Positions 17,328 through 24,589 of a stretch of 64,000 nt of DNA are shown here, one piece after another. The position numbers and the translations under genes are program-made. Numbering within the stretch: position 1 is the first letter of the stretch; each line of letters opens with the position of its first letter. Location of the stretch: NCBI GenBank assembly GCA_902764705.1, contig CACWWZ010000011.1:1-64000 (forward strand), given 5' to 3'. The DNA comes from an uncultured Prevotellaceae bacterium. Its GTDB lineage: Bacteria > Bacteroidota > Bacteroidia > Bacteroidales > Bacteroidaceae. The notes under the pieces were generated by a model. It worked only from the letters and a program-made list of their open reading frames with translations. It did no database searches and was not told where the DNA came from.

Positions 17328-17840
17328 ATGGATTTTGAAAGCAAGATTATCAGCAGAGAGGTAAGCCAACTGCTGTGGGAAATGGAGAAGACTCTCAGTA
17401 CGGCAGAAAGTTGCACGGGTGGACGTATTGCCGAGGCTATTATTGCTGTACCTGGTGCGTCGAAGTATTTCAAGGGTGGCGTCATCTCGTATGTCGACGA
17501 AGTGAAGGAATCGTTGCTGGGTGTGAGTCGTGAGGTGTTGCAGGAGAAAACCGCCGTCTGTGAGGAAGTTGCTATGGCGATGGTCTGCGGAGCCTGCAAG
17601 ACGCTGAATACCGATTTTGCCATTTCAGCTACGGGTTTTGCTGGTCCAACAGGAGGTACGAAGGATATTCCTGTAGGTACCATCTGGCTGGCTTGCGGCA
17701 CTCCCGAGAAGCAGGTGACGCTCAAGGTGCAAGAGGACCACGGACGCGACATCAATCTCGCTATTGCTACTAATAAAGCAATGCAATTGTTCCTCGATTT
17801 CCTGAAATCGGAGAACGAAACAGAAGAAAATCAAGGGTAA
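17328..17840 (+). CDS. pncC: Nicotinamide-nucleotide amidohydrolase (CinA C-terminal domain)
   Basis: A 170-residue stand-alone CinA C-terminal domain that deamidates NMN to nicotinate mononucleotide in NAD recycling. Typical motifs are TLSTAESCTGGRIAEAI with the catalytic Ser/Thr region, FKGGVISYVDEVKESLLGV, and AISATGFAGPTGGT then IPVGTIWLA. The N-terminal MoCF-like domain of full CinA is absent, as in many PncC proteins. It lies 86 nt after tsaD in the same direction and upstream of the rpmB operon promoter. Confidence 0.92.
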   Translation: MDFESKIISREVSQLLWEMEKTLSTAESCTGGRIAEAIIAVPGASKYFKGGVISYVDEVKESLLGVSREVLQEKTAVCEEVAMAMVCGACKTLNTDFAISATGFAGPTGGTKDIPVGTIWLACGTPEKQVTLKVQEDHGRDINLAIATNKAMQLFLDFLKSENETEENQG

Positions 17841-17879
17841 GGAGGATAGAGATAGTTAAAAAATATTAAGAGTTAGCTA

Positions 17880-17926
17880 TTTCTTATTTCTCATTTCTCA
17901 TTTCTCATTAAAAATGTGTACCTTTG
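17880..17926 (+). promoter_or_regulatory. 7-mer array plus rpmB operon promoter
   Basis: TTTCTTA and three copies of TTTCTCA (17880-17907) run directly into the promoter. The -7 box TACCTTTG is at 17919-17926. The -33 position expected about 20 nt upstream falls inside the array, so changes in unit number could alter upstream promoter contacts. Confidence 0.6.
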
Positions 17927-17977
17927 CACCCTGTTTGGAGTAAATTAGTATTTAGCAATTAGAAAAAGTAGATAGAA

Positions 17978-18241
17978 ATGTCGAAGATTTGTCAGATTAC
18001 AGGAAAGACGGCACAGCGTGGTAATAATGTGTCGCACTCAAAGCACCGCACAAAGCGCGTCTTTGATGTGAACCTGTTCAGCAAGAAGTTCTTCTATGTA
18101 GAGGAGGATTGCTGGATTCAGTTGAAGATCAGCGCCGCTGGTCTGCGTATGATTAACAAGGTAGGTCTGGACGCTGCCCTGAAGCAGGCTGTTGCCAAGG
18201 GTTATGTTGATTGGAAGGACATTAAAGTGATAGGAGACTAA
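17978..18241 (+). CDS. rpmB: 50S ribosomal protein bL28
   Basis: An 87-residue large-subunit protein. It begins [20 protein letters not shown], the family signature, and has [15 protein letters not shown] and a basic C-terminal part. It is first in a compact operon, rpmB-rpmG-DUF4295, with 5 and 13 nt between genes, and has a strong promoter upstream and a terminator after the third gene. Confidence 0.96.
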   Translation: MSKICQITGKTAQRGNNVSHSKHRTKRVFDVNLFSKKFFYVEEDCWIQLKISAAGLRMINKVGLDAALKQAVAKGYVDWKDIKVIGD

Positions 18242-18246
18242 ACGAT

Positions 18247-18438
18247 ATGGCAAGCAAGAAAGCTAAGGGTAATCGTGTTCAGGTGATTCTGGAGTGCACT
18301 GAGATGAAGGAAAGTGGACTGCCCGGAACAAGCCGTTACGTGACGGTGAAGAACCGCAAGAATACCCCTGAGAGAATGGAACTCAAGAAGTATAACCCCA
18401 TCCTGAAGCGCATGACTGTGCACAAGGAAATTAAATAA
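18247..18438 (+). CDS. rpmG: 50S ribosomal protein bL33
   Basis: A 63-residue large-subunit protein starting [20 protein letters not shown]. It has no Cys pairs, so it is the zinc-free C-minus form, with a central [17 protein letters not shown] and an ending TVHKEIK. It is the second gene of the rpmB operon. Confidence 0.95.
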   Translation: MASKKAKGNRVQVILECTEMKESGLPGTSRYVTVKNRKNTPERMELKKYNPILKRMTVHKEIK

Positions 18439-18451
18439 TCCGATTTAAAGC

Positions 18452-18610
18452 ATGGCAAAGAAAACCGTCGCTACCCTCCATGAAGGCTCGAAGGATGGTC
18501 GCGCTTACACAAAGGTTATCAAGATGGTAAAGAGCCCCAAGACGGGTGCTTACATCTTTGACGAGCAGATGGTTCCTAACGAGGCCGTTAAGGACTTCTT
18601 CAAGAACTAA
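18452..18610 (+). CDS. Small Bacteroidetes ribosome-associated protein (DUF4295; probable bL38)
   Basis: A 52-residue basic protein, MAKKTVATLHEGSKDGR then VKDFFKN. It matches the DUF4295 family, which is confined to Bacteroidetes and always follows rpmG. From memory, the Flavobacterium ribosome structure contains a small extra large-subunit protein named bL38 that corresponds to this family; I am confident of the family but less so of that name. It is the last gene in the operon, 13 nt after rpmG and 22 nt before the terminator. Confidence 0.88.
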   Translation: MAKKTVATLHEGSKDGRAYTKVIKMVKSPKTGAYIFDEQMVPNEAVKDFFKN

Positions 18611-18632
18611 TTGTTACAAGAAAGATAAAAAG

Positions 18633-18695
18633 AGAGGTTGCAATATGATTTGCGACCTCTTTTTTTTGCTATCTCGCCAAAATTTATTATCTTTG
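18633..18695 (+). terminator. rpmB-operon terminator fused to the ftsY promoter
   Basis: AGAGGTTGCAA and TTGCGACCTCT (one G-U pair) form a stem followed by T residues at 18661-18667. The end of that T-tract is also the -33 TTG (18666-18668) of the ftsY promoter, whose -7 box TATCTTTG is at 18688-18695, 19 nt further on. The two signals therefore share bases. Confidence 0.75.
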
Positions 18696-18715
18696 CACAG
18701 AATTTATATTGCAAT

Positions 18716-19672
18716 ATGGGTATATTCGGTTTTTTTAATAAGGAAAAGAAGGAAACGCTGGATAAAGGCCTAGAGAAGACCAAGACCAGTGTATTTGATA
18801 AACTGGCCCGTGCAGTGGCTGGTAAGTCTAAAGTAGATGACGACGTACTCGACAATCTGGAGGAGGTGCTCATTACCTCCGATGTGGGTGTAGAGACGAC
18901 GCTGAAAATCATTGAACGCATAGAAGAACGCGTAGCTCGCGACAAGTATGTGTCAACATCAGAACTCAACGCCATTCTTCGCGACGAGATAGCCTCGCTG
19001 TTGGCAGAGAATAACAGCGATGATAATGATAACTGGGACCTGCCCAGCGACCATCGTCCATATGTCATCCTTGTTGTGGGTGTCAATGGGGTAGGCAAGA
19101 CCACCACTATTGGTAAACTGGCCTGGCAGTTCAAACAGGAAGGCAAACAAGTTTGGCTGGGTGCTGCCGATACGTTCCGTGCAGCAGCTGTCGAACAGCT
19201 CTGCATCTGGGGTGAACGTGTGGGCGTGCCGGTGGTGAAGCAGCAGATGGGTTCCGATCCCGCATCAGTGGCATTCGACACATTGCAGAGTGCCAAGGCC
19301 AACGGTGCCGATGTGGTGCTGATTGACACGGCAGGACGTCTGCATAATAAGGTGGGACTGATGAACGAGTTGAAGAAAATCAAGGAAGTGATGAAGAAGG
19401 TGCTGCCCGATGCTCCTGACGAGGTACTGCTCGTACTTGACGGTTCTACTGGACAGAATGCCTTCGAACAGGCCAAGCAGTTCTCTGCCGTTACTCAGAT
19501 CACTTCGCTGGCCATCACCAAACTCGACGGTACCGCCAAGGGTGGGGTAGTTATAGGCATCAGTGACCAGTTGAAGGTACCTGTGAAGTATATCGGACTA
19601 GGCGAAGGTATGCAGGATCTGCAACTTTTCAATAAGCGTCAGTTTGTGGATTCATTGTTTAAGAATGAATAA
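18716..19672 (+). CDS. ftsY: Signal recognition particle receptor FtsY
   Basis: A membrane-associated GTPase that docks the SRP-ribosome complex at the Sec translocon. The 318-residue form has a short N-terminal targeting segment (GIFGFFNKEKKE) and the NG domain. GTPase motifs are the P-loop VVGVNGVGKTTTIGKLA, the DTFRAAAVEQL motif, the DTAGR motif and TKLDGTAKGG. I chose the ATG at 18716 because the longer frame starts upstream of the promoter. Its last 8 nt (ATGAATAA) overlap the start of rimO, so the two are translationally coupled. Confidence 0.96.
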   Translation: MGIFGFFNKEKKETLDKGLEKTKTSVFDKLARAVAGKSKVDDDVLDNLEEVLITSDVGVETTLKIIERIEERVARDKYVSTSELNAILRDEIASLLAENNSDDNDNWDLPSDHRPYVILVVGVNGVGKTTTIGKLAWQFKQEGKQVWLGAADTFRAAAVEQLCIWGERVGVPVVKQQMGSDPASVAFDTLQSAKANGADVVLIDTAGRLHNKVGLMNELKKIKEVMKKVLPDAPDEVLLVLDGSTGQNAFEQAKQFSAVTQITSLAITKLDGTAKGGVVIGISDQLKVPVKYIGLGEGMQDLQLFNKRQFVDSLFKNE

Positions 19673-20990
19673 GCCAGCCATTGATATCATCACGTTAGGG
19701 TGTTCGAAGAATCTGGTTGATTCCGAGACTTTGATGGGACTCTTCGAGGCCCATGGCTATCATGTAACCCACGATTCGGATGATCCTCAGGGCGAGATTG
19801 CCGTCATAAACACCTGTGGCTTTATCGAGGATGCCAAGCAGGAAAGCATTGATACCATCCTGGAGTTTGCACAGGCTAAGACCGAAGGTCGAATCAAGCG
19901 TATCTATGTAATGGGTTGTCTGTCTGAACGTTACTTGGCCGACCTCGAGGCTGAAATTCCTGAGGTCGACGGCTGGTATGGGAAGTTCAACTACAAGGAG
20001 CTTCTTGTCGATCTAGATAAACTAGAGAATCTAGAAAAACTAGACAATCTTAACTGTCAAAAATGTGTTCACCGCCACATCACGACTCCTCGCCATTATG
20101 CATACCTGAAGATTTCGGAGGGCTGTGACCGCCATTGTGCCTATTGCGCCATTCCGCTCATTACGGGCCGTCACCAGAGTCGTCCCATGCAGGAGATCCT
20201 TGACGAGGTACGCTGGTTGGTCAGTCAGGGTACGTGCGAATTCCAGGTCATTGCGCAGGAACTGACCTACTACGGGGTTGACATCGACGGCAAGCAGCAC
20301 ATTGCTGAACTGATAGAGCAGATGGCAGACATAGAAGGTGTCGAGTGGATTCGCCTGCATTATGCCTATCCGGCCCATTTCCCATGGGACCTGTTGCGTG
20401 TGATGCGCGAAAAAAAGAACGTCTGCAACTATTTGGACATCGCATTGCAGCACATCAGCGATCACATGCTTGACCGCATGCAGCGCCATGTGACCAAGGA
20501 GCAGACCTACGAACTGATTCGCCGTATGCGCGAAGAGGTTCCCGGCATACATATCCGTACGACGCTGATGGTTGGTTTCCCTGGCGAAACGGACGACGAT
20601 TATCAGGAACTCATCGAGTTCACCAAGTGGGCCCGCTTTGAACGCATGGGTGCTTTTGCCTATTCAGAAGAGGACGGTACCTACAGCGCAGATCATTATG
20701 AGGACGATGTGCCTGCCGAAGTAAAACAAAAACGTTTGGACCGTCTGATGCGTGTCCAACAGCAAATTAGTGCGGAATTGGAGGCCGAAAAGGTGGGGCA
20801 GACCCTGCGCGTCATCATCGACCGCATGGAAGGTGACTGGTATATAGGACGCACGGAATTCTGCTCGCCAGAGGTAGACCCCGAGGTGCTTATTCCTGCT
20901 AATGAACGGTTAACTATAGGCCGTTTCTATTACGCTCGCATCACCGATGCTGAAGAATTTGACTTATACGCGACAACGAAATATGAATAA
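19665..20990 (+). CDS. rimO: Ribosomal protein uS12 methylthiotransferase RimO
   Basis: A radical SAM enzyme that methylthiolates Asp88 of uS12. The N-terminal UPF0004 domain (IITLGCSKNLVDSE) binds one Fe-S cluster. The radical SAM core has the CxxxCxxC motif in ISEGCDRHCAYCAIPL, and the C-terminal TRAM domain is present. The gene overlaps ftsY and the next HU gene by 8 nt each (ATGAATAA in both cases). Between the two domains is an insert (DLDKLENLEKLDNL, about residues 116-129) encoded by four exact 9-nt CTAG units, an unusual in-gene repeat. Confidence 0.95.
   Translation: MNKPAIDIITLGCSKNLVDSETLMGLFEAHGYHVTHDSDDPQGEIAVINTCGFIEDAKQESIDTILEFAQAKTEGRIKRIYVMGCLSERYLADLEAEIPEVDGWYGKFNYKELLVDLDKLENLEKLDNLNCQKCVHRHITTPRHYAYLKISEGCDRHCAYCAIPLITGRHQSRPMQEILDEVRWLVSQGTCEFQVIAQELTYYGVDIDGKQHIAELIEQMADIEGVEWIRLHYAYPAHFPWDLLRVMREKKNVCNYLDIALQHISDHMLDRMQRHVTKEQTYELIRRMREEVPGIHIRTTLMVGFPGETDDDYQELIEFTKWARFERMGAFAYSEEDGTYSADHYEDDVPAEVKQKRLDRLMRVQQQISAELEAEKVGQTLRVIIDRMEGDWYIGRTEFCSPEVDPEVLIPANERLTIGRFYYARITDAEEFDLYATTKYE
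20013..20048 (+). repeat. CTAG array with exact 9-nt period inside rimO
   Basis: CTAG occurs at 20013, 20022, 20031 and 20040. Units have the form CTAGANAAN and read in frame as Leu-(Asp/Glu)-(Lys/Asn). The intergenic CTAG array at 23985 has the same 9-nt spacing. Confidence 0.75.
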
Positions 20991-21267
20991 CAAGGAATTT
21001 ATAGCTGAACTGTCAGAACGCATGGGATATCCCGCAAGGGATACTCAACATCTGGTGAACGAAATCGTCAATGCGATGGGGGACGCCTTTCAGGAAGATA
21101 ATGCCGTGTTGGTACCAAACTTTGGCATCTTCGAGGCGAAAAAAAAGATGGAGCGAATCATCGTTAATCCTGCCACCCAGCAGCGTATGCTCGTTCCTCC
21201 CAAATTGGTACTTAACTTCAAACCGAATCAGACGTGGAAAGACAAACTGAAAGGAGGCAGTAAGTAG
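20983..21267 (+). CDS. HU-family DNA-binding protein
   Basis: A 94-residue member of the HU/IHF fold family. It starts MNNKEFIAELSERMGYPARD, with the dimerising helices, and has VPNFGIFEAKKK and the DNA-binding arm region RIIVNPATQQRMLVPPKL, somewhat diverged from canonical HU. The start overlaps the rimO stop by 8 nt (ATGAATAA). It is followed after 2 nt by a second HU-domain gene that also encodes a membrane anchor, so the two may form a heterodimer. Confidence 0.88.
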   Translation: MNNKEFIAELSERMGYPARDTQHLVNEIVNAMGDAFQEDNAVLVPNFGIFEAKKKMERIIVNPATQQRMLVPPKLVLNFKPNQTWKDKLKGGSK

Positions 21268-21269
21268 CT

Positions 21270-22400
21270 ATGGGAAAGTTGACGATACAAGAAATTGCTG
21301 CAGTCTTGCAACAAAAGAACGGATTCGACAAACGTGAGTCTAACTCGTTTGTTACCACGATGTTCCAGATTATTCAGGAACGTCTGGAATCTGACGGCAT
21401 AGTCAAGATAAAGGGATTGGGAACCTTCAAGATGATTGATGTCGAGGCCCGCGAGAGTATCAGCGTGCGTACTGGTGAACGTGTCGTTATCAGTGGACAC
21501 GCCAAGGTGGCGTTCACTCCTGATGCTACGATGAAGGAACTCGTCAATCGGCCCTTCTCGCAGTTCGAAACCGTCGTTCTCAACGAGGGCGTCGAGTTCT
21601 CCGACCTCAAGGAACAAGAGGAAGAGGTGGACGACGAGCTCAGGGACGAACAGGAGGGAGAATCCGTCGCAACGGAGCCAGAACAGCCTGCAGAACAAAG
21701 CGCAGGTCAACCTGTTGTACAGCTAGTTGACCAACCCGCCGAGCAGCCCGTCGAGCAACCCGTCGAGCAACCCGTCGAGCAGGAAACTGATCAGCCCATA
21801 GAACAGGAAGCAGAACAGCTTGTCGAAGAAGAATCGGAACCGGTAGAAGAGTTCGTCTTCGACGAAGAGGAGTCCCATTCATGGGGACGTTGGTTGCTGT
21901 GTGCTTTTGGAGTACTGGCACTGATGGCTCTTTCTGCCTATGGAGGCTATTATTATGGTTCGCACGACTCACAGACTGTTTTGGCAAAGGTGGATACTGT
22001 CGTGGTTCACGATACTGTTACCGTAGCCCCAATTGATACCATCGCTGAAGTTCAGCAACAGGCAGTCGAAGAGCCTGTCAGTCAACCGGCTGAGCAACCT
22101 GTTGAGAAAACAGTTCCACAACCTCAGGTCGAGCCGAAGAAACCCGCTGAGGAAGCTGCTGACAAGTATGCCCAGAAAGACGAGCGTGTTCGTCTGGGTG
22201 CCTATCGCATCGTCGGACTCAGTCATGAGGTAAAGGTACTGGCTGGTCAGACGTTCTATAGTATATGCAAAGCCCACCTGGGACCTGATATGGAGTGTTA
22301 TGTGGAAGTGTTCAATGATCTGCCCCGAAATCCCAAAATCAAGGAAGGTCAGGTCATTAAGATTCCTAAGTTGCAATTGAAAAAGAAGAAGAAATCGTAA
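21270..22400 (+). CDS. Membrane-anchored HU-domain protein with LysM-like C-terminus
   Basis: A 376-residue protein. Residues 1-95 are an HU/IHF-type DNA-binding domain (MGKLTIQEIAAVLQQKNGF; KIKGLGTFKMI; RESISVRTGERVVI). Residues 110-200 are an acidic linker with PVEQ repeats. Residues 207-226 are a single transmembrane helix (WLLCAFGVLALMALSAYGGY). Beyond it is a Pro/Glu-rich stretch and a C-terminal LysM-like fold (about 312-370: VKVLAGQTFYSICKAHLG then GQVIKIPKL). The predicted topology puts the DNA-binding part inside and the possible peptidoglycan-binding part outside, so it could tether the chromosome to the envelope. It sits in an operon after ftsY, rimO and a first HU gene. Confidence 0.85.
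   Translation: MGKLTIQEIAAVLQQKNGFDKRESNSFVTTMFQIIQERLESDGIVKIKGLGTFKMIDVEARESISVRTGERVVISGHAKVAFTPDATMKELVNRPFSQFETVVLNEGVEFSDLKEQEEEVDDELRDEQEGESVATEPEQPAEQSAGQPVVQLVDQPAEQPVEQPVEQPVEQETDQPIEQEAEQLVEEESEPVEEFVFDEEESHSWGRWLLCAFGVLALMALSAYGGYYYGSHDSQTVLAKVDTVVVHDTVTVAPIDTIAEVQQQAVEEPVSQPAEQPVEKTVPQPQVEPKKPAEEAADKYAQKDERVRLGAYRIVGLSHEVKVLAGQTFYSICKAHLGPDMECYVEVFNDLPRNPKIKEGQVIKIPKLQLKKKKKS
21739..21780 (+). repeat. 12-bp tandem repeat coding for PVEQ
   Basis: Copies of CCCGTCGAGCAR follow one another within the acidic linker of the membrane HU protein. Unit number could vary without disturbing the frame, changing linker length. Confidence 0.7.
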
Positions 22401-22402
22401 TA

Positions 22403-22582
22403 TTAGTACTGGCTCTCGCGTTTGATGGAACGGATGTGCTGGACGATGCCTGCAACAATGCAACATAGTCCTGTCAGTAGCAACCAATTGTGACTGGAAA
22501 GACTATGAAAACGCGTCAGTAATAGCACCAATGTACCTATTATAATTAGGAATATACCCGAAAAACGTGGTTTTTTCTTCAT
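22403..22582 (-). CDS. Small hypothetical membrane protein
   Basis: A 59-residue protein starting MKKKPRFSGIFLIIIG. It has two predicted transmembrane helices (GIFLIIIGTLVLLL and WLLLTGLCCIVAGIVQHI) and a basic tail. I chose this ATG because it gives the classic basic start; a longer in-frame start adds ten residues with no support. It converges with the membrane HU gene, with 2 nt between stop codons. The family is not recognised. Confidence 0.6.
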   Translation of the reverse strand: MKKKPRFSGIFLIIIGTLVLLLTRFHSLSSHNWLLLTGLCCIVAGIVQHIRSIKRESQY

Positions 22583-22616
22583 AAAATCGTTAAATTTGCT
22601 GCAAATATACAAAAAA

Positions 22617-22660
22617 TTAATGTTTAATGTTTAATGTTTAATGTTTTTTTTGTACCTTTG
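22617..22660 (+). promoter_or_regulatory. 7-mer array plus rpsF operon promoter
   Basis: Four identical TTAATGT heptamers (22617-22644) run into a T-tract and the -7 box TACCTTTG (22653-22660). As at rpmB, the expected -33 position falls within the array. The rpsF start codon is 47 nt downstream of the -7 box. Confidence 0.65.
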
Positions 22661-22707
22661 CACCCGCATTTTGCAAAAATAACATTTATTTATTAATTAA
22701 AAGTAGT

Positions 22708-23006
22708 ATGAATCAATACGAAACCGTTTTCATTTTGACTCCCGTTTTGTCTGAGATAAAGGTGCTGAGATTCTGAACGAAGAGGCCTGGGGACTGAAGA
22801 AGATGGCTTATGCTATCCAGAAGAAATCTACAGGTTTCTATTTCCTGGTAGAGTTCAAGGCTGAGCCATCAGTGATTAAGAGTCTGGACACCGCTTTTCG
22901 TCGTGACGAGAAAGTTATTCGTTTCCAGACAGTAAAGCTTGACAAGTATGCCATTGAGTATGCTGAAAAGCGTCGTAACAAATTTGGTAAAAAAGAGGAG
23001 GCTTAA
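22708..23006 (+). pseudogene. rpsF: 30S ribosomal protein bS6, frameshifted with internal deletion
   Basis: The gene starts correctly with MNQYETVFILTPVLS at the right place in an rpsF-rpsR-rplI operon, but the frame ends at a TGA near 22776. The remaining protein continues in another frame from 22755: [20 protein letters not shown], then [12 protein letters not shown] at 23006. Compared with normal bS6, about 16 residues of the first helix and a non-multiple of three bases are missing at the joint near 22751-22756. An internal ATG at 22803 could give a 67-residue fragment. This is either a sequence or assembly error or a real lesion in a core ribosomal gene. Confidence 0.85.
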
Positions 23007-23009
23007 ACT

Positions 23010-23279
23010 ATGGCACAGCAAGACACTGAAATCCGTTATTTGAACGCTCCCTCTATCGACACGAAGAGGAAGAAGTACTGCCGTTTCAAGAAGAGCGGTA
23101 TCAAGTACATCGACTACAAGGATCCCGAGTTCCTAAAGAAGTTCCTGAACGAGCAGGGTAAAATTCTGCCCCGTCGTATCACCGGTACCTCTCTGAAGTA
23201 TCAGCGCCGTGTGGCTCAGGCCGTTAAGCGTGCCCGCCAGATTGCTCTGCTGCCCTACGTAACTGACATGATGAAGTAA
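23010..23279 (+). CDS. rpsR: 30S ribosomal protein bS18
   Basis: An 89-residue small-subunit protein that pairs with bS6 on the platform. The family core is visible as [20 protein letters not shown], then [20 protein letters not shown] and [11 protein letters not shown]. The N-terminal extension ([20 protein letters not shown]) is usual in Bacteroidetes. It starts 3 nt after the rpsF frame and is intact, so the rpsF frameshift does not extend into it. Confidence 0.96.
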   Translation: MAQQDTEIRYLNAPSIDTKRKKYCRFKKSGIKYIDYKDPEFLKKFLNEQGKILPRRITGTSLKYQRRVAQAVKRARQIALLPYVTDMMK

Positions 23280-23298
23280 AATAAGGAGGACAGAAGAT

Positions 23299-23898
23299 AT
23301 GGAAATTATACTGAAAGAAGATATTATCGGACTGGGATACAAGAACGATATCGTAAACGTAAAGTCTGGTTATGGCCGTAACTACCTGATTCCTCAGGGA
23401 AAGGGTGTTATCGCCTCTCCTATGGCCAAGAAGATTCTCGCTGAGAACCTGAAACAGCAGGCTCATAAGTTGGCCGCTATCAAGGCTGAGGCTGAGAAGA
23501 AGGCAGAGACTCTGAACGGCGTTGCTCTCGAGATTGCCGCCAAGGTTAGCACAACAGGTCAACTCTATGGTTCTGTAGGTGTCAACCAAGTTGCTGAAGA
23601 GTTGAAGAAACTGGGCAAGGACGTTGATCGCAAGATCATCACCATGAAGGATGCCAAGACTATTGGTGACTTCGTTGCTTTGGTACACTTCCACAAGGAG
23701 GTAACTGTTGAGGTTCCTGTAAAGGTTGTTGCTGAAAACGCAGCTGAGCTGAAGGCTGCTGCTGAAGAAGAGGCTGCCATTAAGGCTGCTGCTGACGCTA
23801 AGAAAGCTGCTGCCGAGGCTGCAGCCGCTGCAGAAGCAGAAGAAGAGGCTCCCGTTGAGGCTCCTGCCGAGGAGGAAGCTCCTGCTACTGAAGAATAA
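23299..23898 (+). CDS. rplI: 50S ribosomal protein bL9 with Ala/Glu-rich tail
   Basis: A 199-residue large-subunit protein. The N-terminal domain begins MEIILKEDIIGLGYKNDIVN and has the conserved GYGRNYLIPQGKG motif, followed by the long connecting helix and C-terminal domain. After about residue 150 a low-complexity tail rich in Ala, Glu and Pro (AEAEEEAPVEAPAEEEAPAT) extends beyond the normal bL9 end. bS16 in this window has a very similar tail. It is the last gene of the rpsF operon and has a terminator downstream. Confidence 0.96.
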   Translation: MEIILKEDIIGLGYKNDIVNVKSGYGRNYLIPQGKGVIASPMAKKILAENLKQQAHKLAAIKAEAEKKAETLNGVALEIAAKVSTTGQLYGSVGVNQVAEELKKLGKDVDRKIITMKDAKTIGDFVALVHFHKEVTVEVPVKVVAENAAELKAAAEEEAAIKAAADAKKAAAEAAAAAEAEEEAPVEAPAEEEAPATEE

Positions 23899-23935
23899 TA
23901 ACAGCTGTAAAGCAAATCATAGTTATTATACGCAG

Positions 23936-23970
23936 AATCCCGAGTGTCGCATGACACCCGGGATTTTTTA
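23936..23970 (+). terminator. Terminator after rplI
   Basis: AATCCCGAGTGTC and GACACCCGGGATT pair with one mismatch around GCAT and are followed by a T-rich tail. Confidence 0.85.
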
Positions 23971-23976
23971 TTCTAT

Positions 23977-24024
23977 TTAGTTTCCTAGACCTACTAGTAA
24001 TACTAGACATCCTAGAAATACGAG
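23977..24024. repeat. CTAG array with 9-nt period at a convergent junction
   Basis: CTAG occurs at 23985, 23994, 24003 and 24012, with degenerate members TTAG at 23977 and CGAG at 24021. It lies exactly between the rplI terminator and the terminator of the oppositely oriented small lipoprotein gene. Confidence 0.7.
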
Positions 24025-24037
24025 TCAACACTAACGC

Positions 24038-24068
24038 AAAAAAAACCGCTGGATTCACATCCGGCGGT
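24038..24068 (-). terminator. Terminator of the small lipoprotein gene
   Basis: ACCGCTGGAT-TCAC-ATCCGGCGGT pairs with one G-U. On the minus strand it is followed by eight T residues. Confidence 0.8.
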
Positions 24069-24094
24069 CATCTTCTCGTTTTAGTTCGAGCTAA

Positions 24095-24274
24095 TTACTT
24101 AACGCTATCAGCAGCTACAGTGTCAGCAGCTACAGTGTCAGCAGCAACAGTGTCAGCGCTATCAACAACTGCGATAGAATCAGAATCAACAGCCTCAGCC
24201 TGAGCGGTCTTGTTACCACAAGAAGCGAAAGAGATAGCTGCAACAGCTACGAACATAAATACTAATTTCTTCAT
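24095..24274 (-). CDS. Small lipoprotein with TVAAD repeats
   Basis: A 59-residue precursor. The signal MKKLVFMFVAVAAISFASC has a clear lipobox, leaving a mature peptide of about 41 residues that is acidic and rich in Ala, Asp, Val and Thr. It ends with repeated DTVAA pentapeptides coded by 15-nt tandem repeats (24109-24155). Such small repetitive lipoproteins are common in Bacteroidales; their function is unknown. I chose the ATG at 24274 because a longer frame adds only an unlikely basic stretch before the signal. Confidence 0.75.
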   Translation of the reverse strand: MKKLVFMFVAVAAISFASCGNKTAQAEAVDSDSIAVVDSADTVAADTVAADTVAADSVK

Positions 24275-24467
24275 TTTTCTAATGCTTTTAAATCTGTAAA
24301 ACAATCATTTGTTTTTTTTGTTTTTTTTTTAGGGCATTTTTGTAACATTTTTGCAAGTAATTGTAAATCAGCGGTTTACGAAATGTTAAATTTCGTGTAA
24401 ATTTTACCCTTAACTGAATAAATGCTAAAAAATGGGTAAAAATGGTGTTTTTTATGTTTCTTTGCAT

Positions 24468-24559
24468 TAACTTTGACCCTTGGTCAAGTTAGGCTGTACC
24501 TCGTAAATGAAAATAAATCAAAATTTATTTTGCATTTCGCTCGGTTTACATTAACTTTG
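24468..24559 (+). promoter_or_regulatory. Tandem promoter-like element of mtaB with palindrome
   Basis: The proximal -7 box TAACTTTG is at 24552-24559. About 84 nt upstream another TAACTTTG (24468-24475) lies in the palindrome AACTTTGACC-CTT-GGTCAAGTT (24469-24490), followed by AGGCTGTACCTC. The palindrome and the downstream AGGCTG-ACCTC block match the element before map, except that one base pair of the palindrome has swapped on both arms. Confidence 0.6.
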
Positions 24560-24589
24560 TAGGCGTAAAAGGAAACACCTAATATATAT

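Noticed and set aside
24109-24155. Regulatory repeat array
   Set aside because: The 15-nt repeat is fully explained by the DTVAA pentapeptide repeat of the small lipoprotein.
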